Positions 36,376-45,535 of a stretch of 64,000 bases of DNA are shown one piece after another. A model generated the notes under the pieces. That model worked only from the letters and a program-made list of their open reading frames with translations. It was not told the origin of the DNA and made no database searches. The stretch is from Phycisphaerales bacterium (GTDB taxonomy: Bacteria > Planctomycetota > Phycisphaerae > UBA1845 > UTPLA1), in assembly GCA_020639075.1 (NCBI GenBank), contig JACKHI010000001.1, positions 4,898,001-4,962,000 on the forward strand. Reading direction: 5' to 3'. Every line of letters starts with the position of its first letter. Position 1 is the stretch's first letter. A program made the position numbers and the translations under genes.

Positions 36376-36495
36376 AGAGGCTTTGGCGACGGAAACGCCC
36401 GGATCGTGAGTTTCGCCATTCGGGCAGTCAGACGTCAGCATCAAGTAAGCGAGTTTTGCCGCAACAACCTGAAGCGGCGTTTCGGAGAGTGAATC

Positions 36496-37581
36496 GTGTC
36501 CAATCAGTCCAACGACCCCAGGCAGCACTCCTTTGACGACGATGACTTCATCACGCCGTCGTCTGACGAAAAAGTCTGGCCGCCGGCCTCCGACGCCGAG
36601 CGACAGGACGCCGAACTCGGCTGGCTGGAAGAAGCGGCTCAACTTGAACGCTCCATGGATGCGCTCAAGGAGATGACGTCCCAGGCGATTGAGGACGCGA
36701 CGCCCGTCGAACTCGACATGTCGACGACGTGGGAGAAGGCAGTGGCCAAATCGAAGACAAGAAAGGCGGCATCGAATGCGCCTGACTCGACAGACGACGC
36801 TCGTCACGATACGACGACTGCCGTCGTCAACGCGCCCGGCGCCCAACTGACGAACGCGGACAATGCGAAACGTCATCAGGGCGTTCCGGCAAATGCGCCG
36901 TCGCGAACGCGACAGCTGCAGGGCGTCAATGCGAAATTCAGCAAGTCGGCCGAAGGCGAACTCGCCCAATTGTGGACAAACGTGTTCTTCTCCGGTGATC
37001 TCGAACCGCCCAAGACTGTCGTCGTCGCTGCGGCGCGACAAGGTGACGGCGCAACGCAGATCGCCGCGTCGCTCGCAATGCTCGGCGCCGAGTCGAATCC
37101 CGAACTCAACATCTGCCTCGTCGACGTCAACCTGCGACGGCCGGGCGTCGCGAACGTCCTTGGCGTCGATGGATGGCCGGGCGTAACTGATGTGTTGGCC
37201 GGACGCACGAAGCTCGACGACGCACTGCAAACGATCCAGCTGAACAACGGCACGAAGTTGACGGTACTGCCCGCCGGTCCGACGGCGGATCATCCGCTCA
37301 GCTTCATCAAGAGCCGACAGCTCAAGTCGCTGATCGGCCAGCTGCGCGAACGGTTCGACCATACGATATTCGACATCGCCTCGGCGGATCGGCATCCCGA
37401 CGCTCAGGCCGTCGGCAAGCAGACGGACGGCGTGCTCGTCGTCGTCAATGCAGGCTCGACGCCGCGTGAAACCGTCGGCGAAGCCCGCAAGCGACTCGAT
37501 CTGGCCGGCGCCCGATGCCTTGGGCTCGTGCTGAACCAGCGAACGGATCCGATTCCGGCGATGCTCTACAACGTGACGTGA
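36496..37581 (+). CDS. BY-kinase/ParA-like ATPase with degenerate P-loop
   Basis: The GTG at 36496 has GGAGAG upstream. Of 361 residues, the first 150 are polar and acidic and likely disordered. The rest is a BY-kinase-like P-loop fold: VVVAAARQGDGATQIAASLA, the A'-type motif CLVDVNLRRPGV with D210, GVTDVLAGRTKLDDAL, LTVLPAGP and TIFDIASADRHPDA. The P-loop reads RQGDGATQ (181-188) where active kinases have GEGKS/T, so the essential Lys is missing. The tail has a single Tyr (YNVT) instead of a Tyr cluster. It may regulate the Wzz-like protein without autophosphorylation. Confidence 0.8.
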   Translation: MSNQSNDPRQHSFDDDDFITPSSDEKVWPPASDAERQDAELGWLEEAAQLERSMDALKEMTSQAIEDATPVELDMSTTWEKAVAKSKTRKAASNAPDSTDDARHDTTTAVVNAPGAQLTNADNAKRHQGVPANAPSRTRQLQGVNAKFSKSAEGELAQLWTNVFFSGDLEPPKTVVVAAARQGDGATQIAASLAMLGAESNPELNICLVDVNLRRPGVANVLGVDGWPGVTDVLAGRTKLDDALQTIQLNNGTKLTVLPAGPTADHPLSFIKSRQLKSLIGQLRERFDHTIFDIASADRHPDAQAVGKQTDGVLVVVNAGSTPRETVGEARKRLDLAGARCLGLVLNQRTDPIPAMLYNVT

Positions 37582-37714
37582 TCGTCGCCACGCGACCGAA
37601 TCCGCTCGGCGCGATCGGCAGTCCGAAACATGCGTCGCACGATCGCGGATAGCACGCGACGTCGTGCACGAGCGACGATTCGAATTGAATCACTCCTGGA
37701 AAGGGAATTGCCCC

Positions 37715-39325
37715 GTGCCTGCAGTCCAACAACGTACACCGATCGTCGGCGCAGGAGCGCTGCTGTTCGGCCTGTTGGCGGCAGTCTTTCTCGCGGCGCA
37801 CGCAATGGGGCGATCGGGCGAAGCGCTGCTCGCCGGCTGGCTCGCGCTCGGCGGACTCCTCTTTTTCAGTTGGTTCGCAGTTCGGCGGGACATTCTCTCC
37901 GCCGTCTGCATCTGGTTCGGTACGCTGATCATTCTTCACGAAGAGTTCTGGCGATCCCAGATGCCGGGATTCTTTGCGATCACGATTCCGCGCGTCGGCA
38001 TCGTCGTCCTCGGTGCGTTGTTTGCCGTGATGGTGTTGCTGGGGCGTATCCGGCTTCGATGGCCCGGGGCCGTCGGCGTCTGGCTTGCGACGCTCGTCGC
38101 CTATTTCACGATTTCCGCGTTCATGACCGGTTTCGAGACGCGATCCGAACTGACTGTGCACTATCGACTGATCGGCGGGTACCTGTTTCCCGTCGCCACG
38201 TTCGTCTTCATGCTGCACGGCTTTCATAAAGAGCTGGACTTCAAACGCGTCGCCATGTTCTTTGCAGGGTTGAGCGTCTATCTCGTCTTTACCGGATGGT
38301 GCGAACAGTTCGAGCTGAAGCAGTTCATCTGGCCGGCGTTCATCGCGGATCCGACGGTCGGCATCCACTATGGACGCGTGCGAGGCCCGTTCGTCTCGTC
38401 GCCGCAGATGGGGTTGGCGCTCGTATATTGCTTCTTCAGCAATCTCGTGCTCGCCAGGAATTCGACGCGACTGCGCTGGCCATTGCTCGGCACGAATCTC
38501 CTGATGCTGCCCGTGATCTTCTGGACCCGCACGCGAAGCGTCTGGTTGTCGTTCGTGCTGTGCCTCGTTGTCTGGGCGTGGTATTCCCGACGACACATGA
38601 GTCGCGTCGTCATCGTTGCGACGCTCTTCGCGGGTGCATTGCTCGTGTCCGTCGCCAACATGGACAACTTCATGGGCGAAGATCGCGCGAAGGGCGGTCT
38701 AACGGATGTCGGCCCCATCATGCTGCGCATCGGTCTCGCCCAGATGAGCTGGGAGCTCGTGAAGGACCATCCGATTTTCGGTGTCGGTTTCGGCCACTTC
38801 CGTGACGTCGCACCCAGCTATGCGCGTGATCCGTCGAGCCCTTACATGGCGTTCGGCACGTCGGCCCTGGAACACAACAATCTGCTCAGCATCGTCTCGG
38901 AAACCGGTTTTCTCGGGCTCGTCCTTTACTTCGGACTCGTTGTGACGCTGTTCAAAGTCAGTCTCAGCGTGTATCGCAGGTTGCCGGTGCAGGCCGGCGG
39001 ATTCATCAGCCGCGATCTGATCGTACTCTACTGGATTCTCGCAACGGCTTACTTCGCAGACGGCATGTTCCGCGAAACCAGCGACAGCCCGTTCGCCAAC
39101 TGTCTCTTCTACGGCCTGACCGCCATGCCCGTCGCCCTCTGGCTGATGCTCGGCGATCGCCCTGAGGGAGTCGAGCCGGCGACGCTCTCTGCCGCATCGA
39201 CTACTCAGAGGGGCGACACAGCGTCACGTCCGCGGCGCGAGGGGATGCATCGTCCGACTCAATACGGGTTCAATCGATGGCCGGATTTCGGCGGCGATTC
39301 GGCGTCCGGCAGCGGAGAAGGCTAA
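37715..39325 (+). CDS. O-antigen ligase / Wzy-type polymerase family protein
   Basis: The GTG at 37715 follows GGAAAGGG; another GTG at 37664 is in frame but has no ribosome-binding site. The 536-residue product has about twelve hydrophobic helices and the PF04932 signature region: WTRTRSVWLSFVLCLVVWAW, DHPIFGVGFGHFRDV and ALEHNNLLSIVSETGFLGLVL, with the periplasmic loop His and Arg typical of WaaL/Wzy proteins. It would polymerise lipid-linked repeat units or ligate the polymer. In a cluster with Wzx and Wzz the polymerase role is more likely. The C-terminal 60 residues are polar and cytoplasmic. Confidence 0.85.
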   Translation: MPAVQQRTPIVGAGALLFGLLAAVFLAAHAMGRSGEALLAGWLALGGLLFFSWFAVRRDILSAVCIWFGTLIILHEEFWRSQMPGFFAITIPRVGIVVLGALFAVMVLLGRIRLRWPGAVGVWLATLVAYFTISAFMTGFETRSELTVHYRLIGGYLFPVATFVFMLHGFHKELDFKRVAMFFAGLSVYLVFTGWCEQFELKQFIWPAFIADPTVGIHYGRVRGPFVSSPQMGLALVYCFFSNLVLARNSTRLRWPLLGTNLLMLPVIFWTRTRSVWLSFVLCLVVWAWYSRRHMSRVVIVATLFAGALLVSVANMDNFMGEDRAKGGLTDVGPIMLRIGLAQMSWELVKDHPIFGVGFGHFRDVAPSYARDPSSPYMAFGTSALEHNNLLSIVSETGFLGLVLYFGLVVTLFKVSLSVYRRLPVQAGGFISRDLIVLYWILATAYFADGMFRETSDSPFANCLFYGLTAMPVALWLMLGDRPEGVEPATLSAASTTQRGDTASRPRREGMHRPTQYGFNRWPDFGGDSASGSGEG

Positions 39326-39326
39326 G

Positions 39327-41066
39327 ATGGCCGCCATCATGACGGCCGTTGACGACGACAATCCGCAGACGTCTCACGCGCCGGAATCTGCCGTCAGGCC
39401 GGCGGAGTCCGCGACTGCGCCGCAGCGTCAACAGGACCCCACGGCCCCGAGCGGTGTGCTTCGCAGCACCGGCCTCGCCTCGTCGATGGGGACGTACCTG
39501 ACGGCGAACGTTGCGATTCGTCTGCTCAATCTCGCCCGCGTTCTCGTTCTCACGCGAATCATGTTGAAGCCGCAATACGGCCTGCTTTCCAGTATTCTCA
39601 TTGTGACAAACGTGTTGACGCCGCTTTGCAGCCTCGGACTGAACGAGGCGATCGCGCGATACGTTCCGCAATATGAAAACACGGGCTCGCTGGCGCGATT
39701 CGCGCGGCGCTCGTTAACGTTGCTCGTCATAGTGACGGTCATCGCCGTCGCCGGCATTCTTGCAAACGCAAACTGGCTGGGCGAATGGTTCTATGCGACG
39801 ATTCTGGAGGATCCGGCGACGCGGGCTGCGTTCGCATCGGAAGCGCCGTCGCTCGCCCGCGTGACGGGATTGATCATCGCGCTGTCCGCCATCTACTTCT
39901 ACCTGATGGCCGTGATGAAGGGGCTGCGCATGTTCCAGGCCCTGTCGTGGCTGGAACTCGTGCACAGCGTGCTGTTTCTCGGCGGCTGCATGATCGTCGC
40001 CGTTACGCAGCAACTCAGCGCCTTTACGATTGCCTCACTCTACGCGGCGAGCCTGGCGATTCCCTGCGTCTGGTTCGGATTTCGACTGCTTCCAGCGCTG
40101 GTCGGCTGGCAATCCCAGCAGGGCGACGAACGCATCGAAGGTCTCGAAAAGAAACTCTTCCGATTCAGTATCTGGACGACGTTGGCCGGAGTCACGTGGC
40201 AGGCGCTGATCAACTATCCGGCATGGCACTTGAAGAAAATCCACGGCGACGACGCCATGGCCGTCTTCTTTGGCGCCCGGCAGATCTGCAACATCGTCTT
40301 CGTCGGCGCCGTGGCGATTTCGACAGTCGTCATGGCGACCATCACGCGCACCTGGGAGACGGAAGGTCGCGAGGCCGCGGAGAAGCAGCTCTCGCTTGCG
40401 TTTCGAACCGTCGGACTCGGGCTCCTATTGCTCTGCGCACTGATCTCGCTGACGAAGACTTGGGTGATTCAGTTGCTTCGGGCCGACTATGCGGCAGGCG
40501 CCGAAATCATGCCGCTGCACCTCTTGTTCTTCCTTCTCGGCGCCTATCTGGCGTTCCTGCCGGCTCACTTTCATCTGCGCGAGCGAACGCGGCAGATGCT
40601 CTGGCCGTGGATCGCGGGCGTCGGCATCAACGTGCTCCTCGCGATCTTCCTTGTGGGGCCGCGCCTGGGTGTTGTGCAGAATTCAAGCTGGGGGCGGACG
40701 ATAGACGGCATTCTGAACACGATATTCGTAACAGGCATCATTGACCCGACAGGCCTCGGCCCGGCCGCCTGGTGTGGCGTATTCGGCATGACCGCGGCCG
40801 TCGGCGTCTGTGTTCTGCTTGTCTCGCGCGAACATTACAAGCTCGATCGGGGTAGCGTGATTGTGCTCCTTTCGGCGTTTGTCGTGGCGGGAAGGCCGTG
40901 GCTCGTTGCGACGTCGTGCCTCGTGCTGGTCGCTATCTCGCTTCGCGGCAGCCTTGTTTTCACACCCGATGAACGCCGCAAGGTGATGCGTTATATTGCA
41001 GCCGTACCGACGCATGTCCCGGCGGTTCGCAAACTGATTCCCGGAGTGTGGCGAGATCATGGATGA
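39327..41066 (+). CDS. Wzx-like polysaccharide flippase
   Basis: It starts 2 bp after the previous stop. The 579-residue product has a Pro/Ser-rich cytoplasmic lead of about 50 residues, then 13-14 membrane helices in the MOP/PST flippase arrangement: SMGTYLTANVAIRLLNLARV, SLGLNEAIARYVPQYENTGS, GVTWQALINYPAWHLKKI, RADYAAGAEIMPLHLLFFLL and others. Conserved charged and proline positions early in the protein fit the family. It would flip undecaprenyl-diphosphate-linked oligosaccharide to the periplasm. Its last 8 bp overlap the next gene. Confidence 0.85.
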   Translation: MAAIMTAVDDDNPQTSHAPESAVRPAESATAPQRQQDPTAPSGVLRSTGLASSMGTYLTANVAIRLLNLARVLVLTRIMLKPQYGLLSSILIVTNVLTPLCSLGLNEAIARYVPQYENTGSLARFARRSLTLLVIVTVIAVAGILANANWLGEWFYATILEDPATRAAFASEAPSLARVTGLIIALSAIYFYLMAVMKGLRMFQALSWLELVHSVLFLGGCMIVAVTQQLSAFTIASLYAASLAIPCVWFGFRLLPALVGWQSQQGDERIEGLEKKLFRFSIWTTLAGVTWQALINYPAWHLKKIHGDDAMAVFFGARQICNIVFVGAVAISTVVMATITRTWETEGREAAEKQLSLAFRTVGLGLLLLCALISLTKTWVIQLLRADYAAGAEIMPLHLLFFLLGAYLAFLPAHFHLRERTRQMLWPWIAGVGINVLLAIFLVGPRLGVVQNSSWGRTIDGILNTIFVTGIIDPTGLGPAAWCGVFGMTAAVGVCVLLVSREHYKLDRGSVIVLLSAFVVAGRPWLVATSCLVLVAISLRGSLVFTPDERRKVMRYIAAVPTHVPAVRKLIPGVWRDHG

Positions 41067-43293
41067 TCAGGCAATCTCAACGCGACCGCTGCAGCGAACC
41101 GATCTTCCGCGCGTCGCCGTCGCCATCTGCACGAAGGACCGTCACGAATCGCTTGCCGAAACCCTGGACTCCATCTGGCTTCAGACGTATCTGCCCGCCG
41201 AAGTCGTCGTCATCGACGACGGTCGCATGCCCGACGAACTCTGGGAACAGTTCGCCGTTCAATGTCAGGACGGCGGGATTGAATGGAAATACGATCGGAC
41301 TGACGCGCCGGGCCTGACGTCCTCGCGTAATCGAGCCGCGCAAATCGCCGAGAGCGAAGTCATCCAATACCTCGACGACGATGTGACCTGCGATCGAACG
41401 TTCCTCGAACGCGTCGCGGAACTCTTCGCGGATCAGCGCGTTGCCGGCGTGACTGCGAACGTCAGCGAGCCGAAGCTCGAAACGCCGGGGGGGCGTCGAT
41501 TCGATCGTCTCACGCGCATAGCACGCTGGTGGTCGATTCATCCGCAGGGCAAACCTGCCGGCGATCCGCCAGCGGCCCTCAAAAGACCGGACGTGGCGAC
41601 GCGGGCCGTGTGGATGTCCGGCGCTGCGATGGCGTATCGGCGCGACGTGGTCCTGGCAAACCCGTTCGACGAGCGGCTGGCCGAATACGCGTTGGGCGAA
41701 GATCGCGAAATGGGCTATCGACTGGCGCCGCGATTCTGGCTTCTTCAGTCGAAACTCGCGCACGTCGTCCATCGGCGCGATGCATCCGGTCGGGCCAATC
41801 CGCGCCGTCTCGGATTCATGACGAGTTACAACTACCTCTACATCCTCAACAAGACGTGCAATCTGCGGGGCATTCGCCGAGTCGAACCCTACGCGTCGCT
41901 GGCCCTGATGGCGCTGCGACATGTCCCCGGAATCCTCAAGCGCGATGGCAGGGCGCACGTGCAGGAAATGTCGGGCATCGTTCAGGGTGTCGCAAAGTGG
42001 TTGACGGAGTCGCGACGCCGGCACGCAGAGTTCCCGTCGTTTCGCGAGCGCGAGACCCTTGAGTCGCGTACTGCACAGCGCCGGTTGCGCGTCGCATTTG
42101 TTGCGAATCGCCTGGAGCCCGGCGGCGCGGAGCGCATGCTCGTTTCAATGATCCCTCGGCTGCGGAAGTTCGATGTCGAGCCCGTCGTCTATTGCCTGAA
42201 GGATGCAGGCCCGCTCTCGGCGGAGTGTGCCGCGGAGAAGATCGTCGTGCGGGAGGAATTGCTGCGATTCAAGACGGACGCGGCGGTCCTGATGCGACTG
42301 CGTAAACTGATTCGCGAAGATGGCATCGACGCCCTCGTCGTCTCGCAGAGCGGCGGCGATCGCATGTTTTGGACGACGATTGCGGGCAGGCTGACGCGCA
42401 CGCCCGTCATCGTCTGGTCGCACTGGTTCCCCAGGGCCGGCGAGCGGCATATCGAATTTTCAAACCGCCTCCTGCTGCGGGAAGTCGATCGTTACATCGC
42501 GCTCGGCGCGTCGCATGCAGAGGCGCTCGCGCGGATCGAACACGTCCCCGCGGGTCGCATCACAGTGATACCGAATGCCATCGATACGACGCGATTCGCC
42601 ACATTGACGGATCGAACGGCGGGGCGTCAGCGGCTGGGGCTCGCGAACGACGACTTCGCCGTCGGCATCATCGCGAATCTTCGATCCGAAAAGCGGCACG
42701 ACGTATTCATCGACGCCGCGCGGAAACTCGCCCGCTCGCATCCTGACATGCGATTTCTCATCATCGGAGACGGCCCGCAGGCTTCCGCCGTGCGCAAGCT
42801 CGTCCATGATTCCGGACTCAGCGATCGGACGCTGCAAATGCTCGGTCCGCGAAACGACGTCCCGGAAATCCTCGCCGCCCTCGATGCATGCTGCCTATGC
42901 AGTGACACGGAGTGCTTCAGCGTCACGATGCTTGAAGCGGCGGCCGCCGGATGTCCCTTTATCGGCCCCCTCGTCGGCGCGATGGGCGAGTTCCTGAAAC
43001 ACGGCGAAACAGGTCTCGCGATAAGACCGTCGGACGCCCCTTCACTAGCCGATGCTATCAACGCGTTGCACGCAGATTCTGCGCTGGGCGATCGCCTGGC
43101 GAAGAACGCGCGTGCGGCGTTGTCGAGCCGGTTCGAACTCGATCGAACCGCCGAGGCATTTGCCGCCGCAGTCCGCGAAGTCGTTGCGGAGCGATCAGAA
43201 GATCGGACGCTCCGCGCGGCGAAACGGACGCGGCGATGGCTGGAAAATGCGTACGAAGATGCACGAAGTCTCGATTGCCGACACGTCATCTGA
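41059..43293 (+). CDS. Fused GT2-GT4 glycosyltransferase
   Basis: The 744-residue product joins two enzymes. Residues about 17-300 are a GT-A family 2 domain: VAVAICTKDRHESLAETLDS, VVVIDDG, TSSRNRAAQIAESEVIQYLDDDV (nucleotide and DxD region) and GEDREMGYRL. Residues about 342-735 are a GT-B family 4 domain: VAFVANRLEPGGAERML, VIVWSHWFPRAG, VIPNAIDTTRF, IIGDGPQ and ECFSVTMLEAAAAGCPFIG, with the E-x7-E donor motif. Such fusions can add two successive sugars. It overlaps the flippase gene by 8 bp, implying coupled translation. Sugar specificity cannot be read from sequence. Confidence 0.9.
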   Translation: MDDQAISTRPLQRTDLPRVAVAICTKDRHESLAETLDSIWLQTYLPAEVVVIDDGRMPDELWEQFAVQCQDGGIEWKYDRTDAPGLTSSRNRAAQIAESEVIQYLDDDVTCDRTFLERVAELFADQRVAGVTANVSEPKLETPGGRRFDRLTRIARWWSIHPQGKPAGDPPAALKRPDVATRAVWMSGAAMAYRRDVVLANPFDERLAEYALGEDREMGYRLAPRFWLLQSKLAHVVHRRDASGRANPRRLGFMTSYNYLYILNKTCNLRGIRRVEPYASLALMALRHVPGILKRDGRAHVQEMSGIVQGVAKWLTESRRRHAEFPSFRERETLESRTAQRRLRVAFVANRLEPGGAERMLVSMIPRLRKFDVEPVVYCLKDAGPLSAECAAEKIVVREELLRFKTDAAVLMRLRKLIREDGIDALVVSQSGGDRMFWTTIAGRLTRTPVIVWSHWFPRAGERHIEFSNRLLLREVDRYIALGASHAEALARIEHVPAGRITVIPNAIDTTRFATLTDRTAGRQRLGLANDDFAVGIIANLRSEKRHDVFIDAARKLARSHPDMRFLIIGDGPQASAVRKLVHDSGLSDRTLQMLGPRNDVPEILAALDACCLCSDTECFSVTMLEAAAAGCPFIGPLVGAMGEFLKHGETGLAIRPSDAPSLADAINALHADSALGDRLAKNARAALSSRFELDRTAEAFAAAVREVVAERSEDRTLRAAKRTRRWLENAYEDARSLDCRHVI

Positions 43294-43374
43294 ATCGTAC
43301 GTTGAACTTAATGATGCAGAGCTGCGCGCCGGCGTTATGAGACGCCCGCCTGCAAGGAGCCGCGAGTCGCCCGA

Positions 43375-44655
43375 GTGACGGCCGCGTGCTGCACGAGACA
43401 GGCCGCAGCGATGCATCCGGGGGGCATGACCGTCGTCGAATTGGCGGCGCCGGTCGTGGATGTCATGCAGGGGGGAAAGCCGAACAAATCCGGCCGTGCG
43501 CGACCGCTGCGCGTGCTTCACTTCGTGTCGACGTTCGCCGTCAAGACGGACACGAAGCTGCTCGCGCGGATGGCGCCGCATGTGGATCGCTCGCAGTGCG
43601 AGTGGTCGTTCGCCTGCTTCTACGACGGCGGCCCCATGCAGGGCGTCTTCGACGCCGCCGGTTGCACAACCTTCAACCTCGATCTTCCTTCGCAATTCGA
43701 TCCCCGCGCCGTGTTCCGAGCGCAGGGCGTTATCGACCGCGTTCAGCCCGATATCGTTCATACGCACCTGCTCCGCGCCGACTTGCTTGCCGGCATGGCA
43801 GCGCGGCTGTCCGGCGTACGCACAATTGTCGGCGCGGCCTACGCCATCGGTGCATTCAGACGCGAGCGGAAGCGCATCAGCGATCCGCTTCTCGATACGA
43901 CCTGCGCGAGATTGCCCACGGATTTCATCGCAGTATGTCAGGCGGCGAAGGACGATTGGAGCGAGCGATTGGGGATCGATCCGGATCGCATTCACGTCAT
44001 CCACACCGGCGTCGAAACGACGCCGCAGATTGATCGCCATGCCGTCGAGTCGTTTCGAGCGGAACACGGTGCGACGGATGAGACGCCGTTGGTGTTGACC
44101 GTCGCAAGGCTCAGCTACGAAAAAGGGATCGATACGCTCCTCGAAGCCGCGAGTCGTCTGAAGGCGATGGGCGAGCAATTCCGCTGGGTCGTCGTCGGCG
44201 CCGGACCGGATCGCGATCTCGTCGAATCGGCGATTTGTGCCGAAGGGCTCGGCGATTGCGTTCGTCTTGCCGGCTTCATGTCGGATGTGTGGCCTGCGAT
44301 GGCCGCCGCCGACGTCGTCTGCATACCGTCGAAATCAGAGGCGTTTCCCGTCGTGATGCTCGAGGCGATGGCCGTCAGCCGGCCGATCGTCGCGACGAGC
44401 GTCGGCGGAATTCCGGAAGCGATCTCGCACGACGTCAACGGTCTGCTCGTCGCCCCTGGTGCACCGGTCGAACTCGCGAATGCCGTTCGCTCGCTGCTGT
44501 TTGATCCCGGTCGCGCCGCGATGCTGGGCGTGAAGGCGCGGGCGAGTGTATGTGAACGATTCGACGCCGCGAAAGTCGCGCAGCGCTACGTCGATACCTA
44601 TGACGAACTCGCGATCGGAAGGGAGGTAGCCCATGCCGCTGTCACCTTCGCATGA
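43375..44655 (+). CDS. GT4 family glycosyltransferase
   Basis: The frame opens at a GTG at 43375; ATGs at 43411 and 43426 are alternatives and none has an ideal ribosome-binding site. The 426-residue product is a GT-B fold: RPLRVLHFVSTFAVKTDTKL, PDIVHTHLLRADLLAGMAAR, VIHTGVET, LTVARLSYEKGIDTLLEAA, VVVGAGPDRDLV and SEAFPVVMLEAMAVSRPIVA with the E-x7-E motif. The final GGIPEAISHDVNGLLV segment matches retaining GT4 enzymes. It would extend the repeat unit from a nucleotide sugar. The 3' end overlaps the GT26 gene by 23 bp. Confidence 0.9.
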   Translation: MTAACCTRQAAAMHPGGMTVVELAAPVVDVMQGGKPNKSGRARPLRVLHFVSTFAVKTDTKLLARMAPHVDRSQCEWSFACFYDGGPMQGVFDAAGCTTFNLDLPSQFDPRAVFRAQGVIDRVQPDIVHTHLLRADLLAGMAARLSGVRTIVGAAYAIGAFRRERKRISDPLLDTTCARLPTDFIAVCQAAKDDWSERLGIDPDRIHVIHTGVETTPQIDRHAVESFRAEHGATDETPLVLTVARLSYEKGIDTLLEAASRLKAMGEQFRWVVVGAGPDRDLVESAICAEGLGDCVRLAGFMSDVWPAMAAADVVCIPSKSEAFPVVMLEAMAVSRPIVATSVGGIPEAISHDVNGLLVAPGAPVELANAVRSLLFDPGRAAMLGVKARASVCERFDAAKVAQRYVDTYDELAIGREVAHAAVTFA

Positions 44656-45535
44656 TGCGAGCCAGGAATCAGGCCGCGCGCCGCGGCTGTTCCATCGAAC
44701 CGGGAATCCGCCGTCGACGGAGGTCGGCGTGCAGACATCCCTACCCGATCCGATCGACGTGATGGGGCTGCCGATCCGGCCGCTCTGGACGGACCAACTT
44801 GTCGAACTGCTGATCGCGCGGGCCAAGGCCGGGATTCGCACTTCGGCCGCTTATGCCAATGCGCATACAGTCAATCTCGCATGGAGCCATCCATCGTTCC
44901 TTGCGACGCTTTGCACGATGGATCTTCTGTATGCCGACGGCATGTCCGTCCTGCTGGCCGGGAAGCTGGCGGGACGCGAGCTGCCGGAGCGGATGACGGC
45001 GGCGGATTACTCCGACTGGTTCGCCGGTCGCTGTGCGGAAGAGGGCGTGAGTCTTTTCTTCCTGGGCGGCGAGCCGGGCGTCTCGGCCCAGGCGGCCGCT
45101 GCGCTGCACAACGAGTTTCCGAATCTGAAAGTCGCCGGCGTTCATCATGGCTTTTTCGAGGATACCGAATCGCCGGCGGTCGTATCGGCCATCAATCAGT
45201 CGAACGCACGCGTGTTGCTTGTGGGCATGTCGAGTCCGCGGCAGGAAAGCTGGGTCGCCCGGCATGCGAACGAGATCAACGTGCCCGTTATCTGGTGCGT
45301 GGGTGCGTTGTTCGACTACTACGCCGGTCGTGAACCCCGCGGTCCCGACTGGCTCTGTCGTAACGGCGGCGAGTGGCTCTACAGGCTCGGTGCCGATCCG
45401 GCAAACAAGTGGCGACGATACCTGATCGGCAATCCGCTCTTTGCGATGCGTGCGATCGGTTGGGCGTGGAAGCATCGGCACGATGACGACGCGTCCGCGA
45501 GTGAAGGGAAGGGAGGCGGCAGTTGGCAACACTAG
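44633..45535 (+). CDS. WecG/TagA/CpsF family glycosyltransferase (GT26)
   Basis: The ATG at 44633 has GGGAGG upstream, inside the end of the previous gene. The 300-residue product has a polar N-terminal 40 residues and the GT26 core: SAAYANAHTVNLAW, LLYADGMSVLLAGKL, FFLGGEPGVSAQAA, VAGVHHGFFEDTES, VLLVGMSSPRQESW and VIWCVGALFDYYAGREPRGPDWL. In enteric bacteria WecG transfers ManNAcA to lipid-linked GlcNAc; TagA transfers ManNAc. The sugar here is unknown. It overlaps the last gene of the cluster by 13 bp, so the two are probably co-translated. Confidence 0.92.
   Translation: MPLSPSHDASQESGRAPRLFHRTGNPPSTEVGVQTSLPDPIDVMGLPIRPLWTDQLVELLIARAKAGIRTSAAYANAHTVNLAWSHPSFLATLCTMDLLYADGMSVLLAGKLAGRELPERMTAADYSDWFAGRCAEEGVSLFFLGGEPGVSAQAAAALHNEFPNLKVAGVHHGFFEDTESPAVVSAINQSNARVLLVGMSSPRQESWVARHANEINVPVIWCVGALFDYYAGREPRGPDWLCRNGGEWLYRLGADPANKWRRYLIGNPLFAMRAIGWAWKHRHDDDASASEGKGGGSWQH

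Noticed and set aside
34756..37395. An 879-codon minus-strand open frame opposite the Wzz-like and kinase-like genes
   Set aside because: Antisense shadow caused by strong codon bias; the product is Arg/His/Leu-rich without any recognisable domain, and the plus-strand genes are well supported.
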